A stretch of 64,000 nt of DNA. It comes from SFWF01 sp045636705 (GTDB taxonomy: Bacteria > Bacillota > Clostridia > Oscillospirales > Acutalibacteraceae). The notes beneath the pieces are model-generated. The model was not told where the DNA came from. It made no database searches and saw only the letters and a program-made list of their open reading frames with translations. Below are positions 61,898 to 64,000 of the stretch, one piece after another (within the stretch, counting starts at the first letter, position 1; each line of letters starts with the position of its first letter). The translations under genes were made by a program, and so were the position numbers. Location: positions 1-64,000 of the forward strand of contig JAZTYA010000037.1 of assembly GCA_045636705.1 (NCBI GenBank), written 5' to 3'.

Positions 61898-64000
61898 TTA
61901 TTTAGAAGCCTTAGGCTTTTTAATACGATTAAGTTGCTTATTAATCTTTAACAGCTCTTCTTTTGTGAAGGAAATGTTCATCATTCCCATCATTGAAGAT
62001 AAACGAAGAACGGTAAAGCCACCCATCATTTCCATCATACCGCTGCCGCCGGCATCCTTAAGGTTAACTTCAAATCCGCCCGCTTTCTTATCCTTCTTGC
62101 CCTTAGACATCTTCTTTTTAAGATTGAGACCCATTCTAATAAGCCAAAGCTTACCGCGTTTTGTTGCTAAGATATCAGAAATCTTGTCGTTAAGTGAGAA
62201 TCTTCCTTCAACCTCAACTACGTCGAACCAGTTAAGAACTGCACCAACCTCACGAAGAACGTAGTCCATATTCATCTCGTCAACCTTGCGAATCTTTCCT
62301 TCATCAGAAAGTTGTCCTGCACGAGCAACGATTACACTTTCGCCAACGTTTTTAACGTCAAAATAGAAGAAATGGTCATCTGCCGTCTTCTTGCCAACGC
62401 TTTCGCCGTTAACAAAGAGTTCAACTTCAGGTAGGTTAGAATAAACAGTTACCTTTGTTAAGTCTTCAACGCGGTCAACGTATCTCTTGCCGCAAAGATG
62501 AACAAATGGGTCAACATCGGGTGAAACCAGCCAAGCCTTATAAGCATAGAACGCATCCTTCTTGTACTTACGGTCAATTGTAATAAGACCCTTATGGTTT
62601 TGTCCGTTCTCGCCGCCTTCTGCACGTGCATCAGCGCCAAAGTCAAACATATTCCAAACGTGAGTTGCCCAAATATATTTACGTGAGAAGAATTGTTTAA
62701 TTAATTCTTCGTGGTAATATGCCTGATACTCTTCGGTATAATCTCCCTGTTTTGGGTTAGATGTGTGCCAGTTAAGAGCCTCACAGCCATATTCAGAGCA
62801 ACCAATCGGAATATTCGGGTGCATTTCGTGGAACTTATCGAACCAAGGACCGTTCATTTCGGTGCTGCCACCATACCAACCAAAATAGTGGTTGTATGAA
62901 ACAACGTCAGGAATGAGCAAATATGGGTCATCCATCTTACACATTGAAACAGCCGCGATAGTGGTAAGTCTTGTTTTATCCATATCGTGAACCATATCGT
63001 TTAGTATGTTATGGTTTTCTAACAAATCTGCATCAGAACCACCGATACCAATTTCGTTAGAAAGTCCCCAAACAACGATGGAAGCATGGTTGTAATTCTG
63101 AACAACAAGTTCGGTCATTTGTGAAATTGTGTTTTCACGACCACCGGGCATATGCTTTGAAATATAAGGAATTTCAGCCCAAATCACCAAACCTTTTTCA
63201 TCGCATAAATCATAAAAATATTGGTCGTGTTGATAGTGAGCCAAACGGATGGTTGTAGCGCCAACCTCCATGATTAAATCGATATCTTCTGCGTGATGCT
63301 CAGGCAATAAAGCGTTACCTACTCCCCATCTGTCCTGATGGCGAGAAACACCGCGTAGAGGATACTCTTCGCCGTTTAGAATAAAGCCGTTGTCAGGGTC
63401 AATTTTAAACGTACGACAACCAAAACGGCTACTAATATTATCAAGAACTTTATCACCTTCAATAAGTTCAACCTTGCAGCTGTAAAGATAAGGGTCGCGG
63501 CGACCGTGCCAAAGGTGTACATTCTCAATATCGAGTACTACCTTTGTATCGGTTGTATCTGTGGAAGCTATTTCCTTCTTGTCGGCATCAAAAATTGTAT
63601 AACGAAGGGTCTGTCCTTCCTTCATATTAACAGTCCAGGTCTCAACCTCAACGTGAGCTGTAGTGTTTTCAATTGCAGGTGTGATTTTTAAACCGGGTGT
63701 ACCGTAGTAGCTTAACTCAAAGTGAGAATTATTAACCGCAATTAGGTTAACGTTACGATACATACCGCCATAGAAAGTAAAGTCAGCCATCTGAGGATAT
63801 ACAGTATCCGAAGGCGAGTTGTCAACAAGAACCGCTATCTCAGTTTTGTCAGAAATTTCTTCGGTAATATCAACTCTCCATGTTGAATAACCACCATCGT
63901 GATGAGCTAACTTCTTACCGTTAACAAATAAATCGGCAGAAGCATTTGTTCCGCAAAATTCAATAAAATAGAGGTCGCCTTCAGGAAGGTCTGCCTTATT
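61898..64000 (-). CDS. Glycoside hydrolase family 2 protein (beta-galactosidase-like), 5' end beyond window
   Basis: At least 701 residues; the reading frame runs uninterrupted to 64000, so the start is outside the window. A sugar-binding domain comes first (about 63700-64000, with SPSDTVYPQMADFTFYGG), followed by an immunoglobulin-like domain and a TIM barrel. The catalytic acid/base is in WGLSNEIGIG and the nucleophile in IGCSEYGCEA. A C-terminal unusual tail (about 120 residues, with many Lys, Gly and Met) follows. Beta-galactosidase or beta-glucuronidase activity is possible. Confidence 0.9.
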   Translation of the reverse strand, partial: NKADLPEGDLYFIEFCGTNASADLFVNGKKLAHHDGGYSTWRVDITEEISDKTEIAVLVDNSPSDTVYPQMADFTFYGGMYRNVNLIAVNNSHFELSYYGTPGLKITPAIENTTAHVEVETWTVNMKEGQTLRYTIFDADKKEIASTDTTDTKVVLDIENVHLWHGRRDPYLYSCKVELIEGDKVLDNISSRFGCRTFKIDPDNGFILNGEEYPLRGVSRHQDRWGVGNALLPEHHAEDIDLIMEVGATTIRLAHYQHDQYFYDLCDEKGLVIWAEIPYISKHMPGGRENTISQMTELVVQNYNHASIVVWGLSNEIGIGGSDADLLENHNILNDMVHDMDKTRLTTIAAVSMCKMDDPYLLIPDVVSYNHYFGWYGGSTEMNGPWFDKFHEMHPNIPIGCSEYGCEALNWHTSNPKQGDYTEEYQAYYHEELIKQFFSRKYIWATHVWNMFDFGADARAEGGENGQNHKGLITIDRKYKKDAFYAYKAWLVSPDVDPFVHLCGKRYVDRVEDLTKVTVYSNLPEVELFVNGESVGKKTADDHFFYFDVKNVGESVIVARAGQLSDEGKIRKVDEMNMDYVLREVGAVLNWFDVVEVEGRFSLNDKISDILATKRGKLWLIRMGLNLKKKMSKGKKDKKAGGFEVNLKDAGGSGMMEMMGGFTVLRLSSMMGMMNISFTKEELLKINKQLNRIKKPKASK

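Overview
The window is low-GC, gene-dense chromosome of a spore-forming anaerobic Firmicute (class Clostridia). An Oscillospirales/Ruminococcaceae-like gut bacterium is my best guess. Spore genes (spoVAC, an alpha/beta SASP, dipicolinate synthase dpaA-dpaB, bofA), non-discriminating AspS with GatCAB, a T-box leader, an ECF transporter core and Na+-pump decarboxylase subunits support this. I see no prophage, plasmid, IS or CRISPR array. The sequence reads as ordinary core chromosome interrupted by peculiar repeat modules behind two tRNA genes.

Layout. 1-250: tRNA-Pro(CGG) on the minus strand with a structured tail module. 362-3358: spoVAC, then an esterase and a GH78-like rhamnosidase (minus). 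3456-3671: two tRNA-Ser genes. 3766-7619: potABCD polyamine transporter (minus) behind a long leader that could switch. 8038-19144: long plus-strand run ruvC-ruvA-ruvB, a methyltransferase, ecfA1-ecfA2-ecfT, truA, DUF5711, cvpA, pgsA and a ClpE-type unfoldase. 19204-19870: tRNA-Gly, tRNA-Arg and a tandem array of tRNA-tail modules. 19982-23655: an XRE-kinase fusion, murQ and a DUF4838 protein (amino-sugar/muropeptide salvage). 23692-27658: acn-icd-TIM-barrel isomerase (minus). 27748-29921: a lipoprotein and oadG-oadB. 29952-40808: a Xer recombinase, radical SAM enzyme, exonuclease, typA, gltA and aspS-gatB-gatA-gatC, all minus, the last group behind an Asn-type T-box. 41216-46804: SASP, GT4, murC (minus), cca and dpaAB. 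46820-56674: addA-addB, bofA, membrane proteins and DUF6062 (minus). 56774-64000: ogg, DUF421, an aldolase/lyxose isomerase/PfkB sugar locus, AIM24 and a GH2 enzyme cut by the window end.

How genes work together. GltA, Acn and Icd give the oxidative half of the TCA cycle to 2-oxoglutarate. Non-discriminating AspS plus GatCAB make Asn-tRNA, and their T-box carries AAC at the specifier position. RuvABC and AddAB are the recombination set. DpaAB, SpoVAC and SASP provide and load spore-core protectants.

The most unusual content is the tRNA-tail modules behind tRNA-Arg (two complete copies and the start of a third) and tRNA-Pro (one copy). Each has a 4-nt-loop hairpin that begins at the terminal A of the encoded CCA, a reverse-complement copy of the T-arm, one or two further stems, and a new exact copy of the last 20-22 nt of that tRNA. 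Stems differ between copies with compensating changes. I know of no described family with this architecture, but I could not search.
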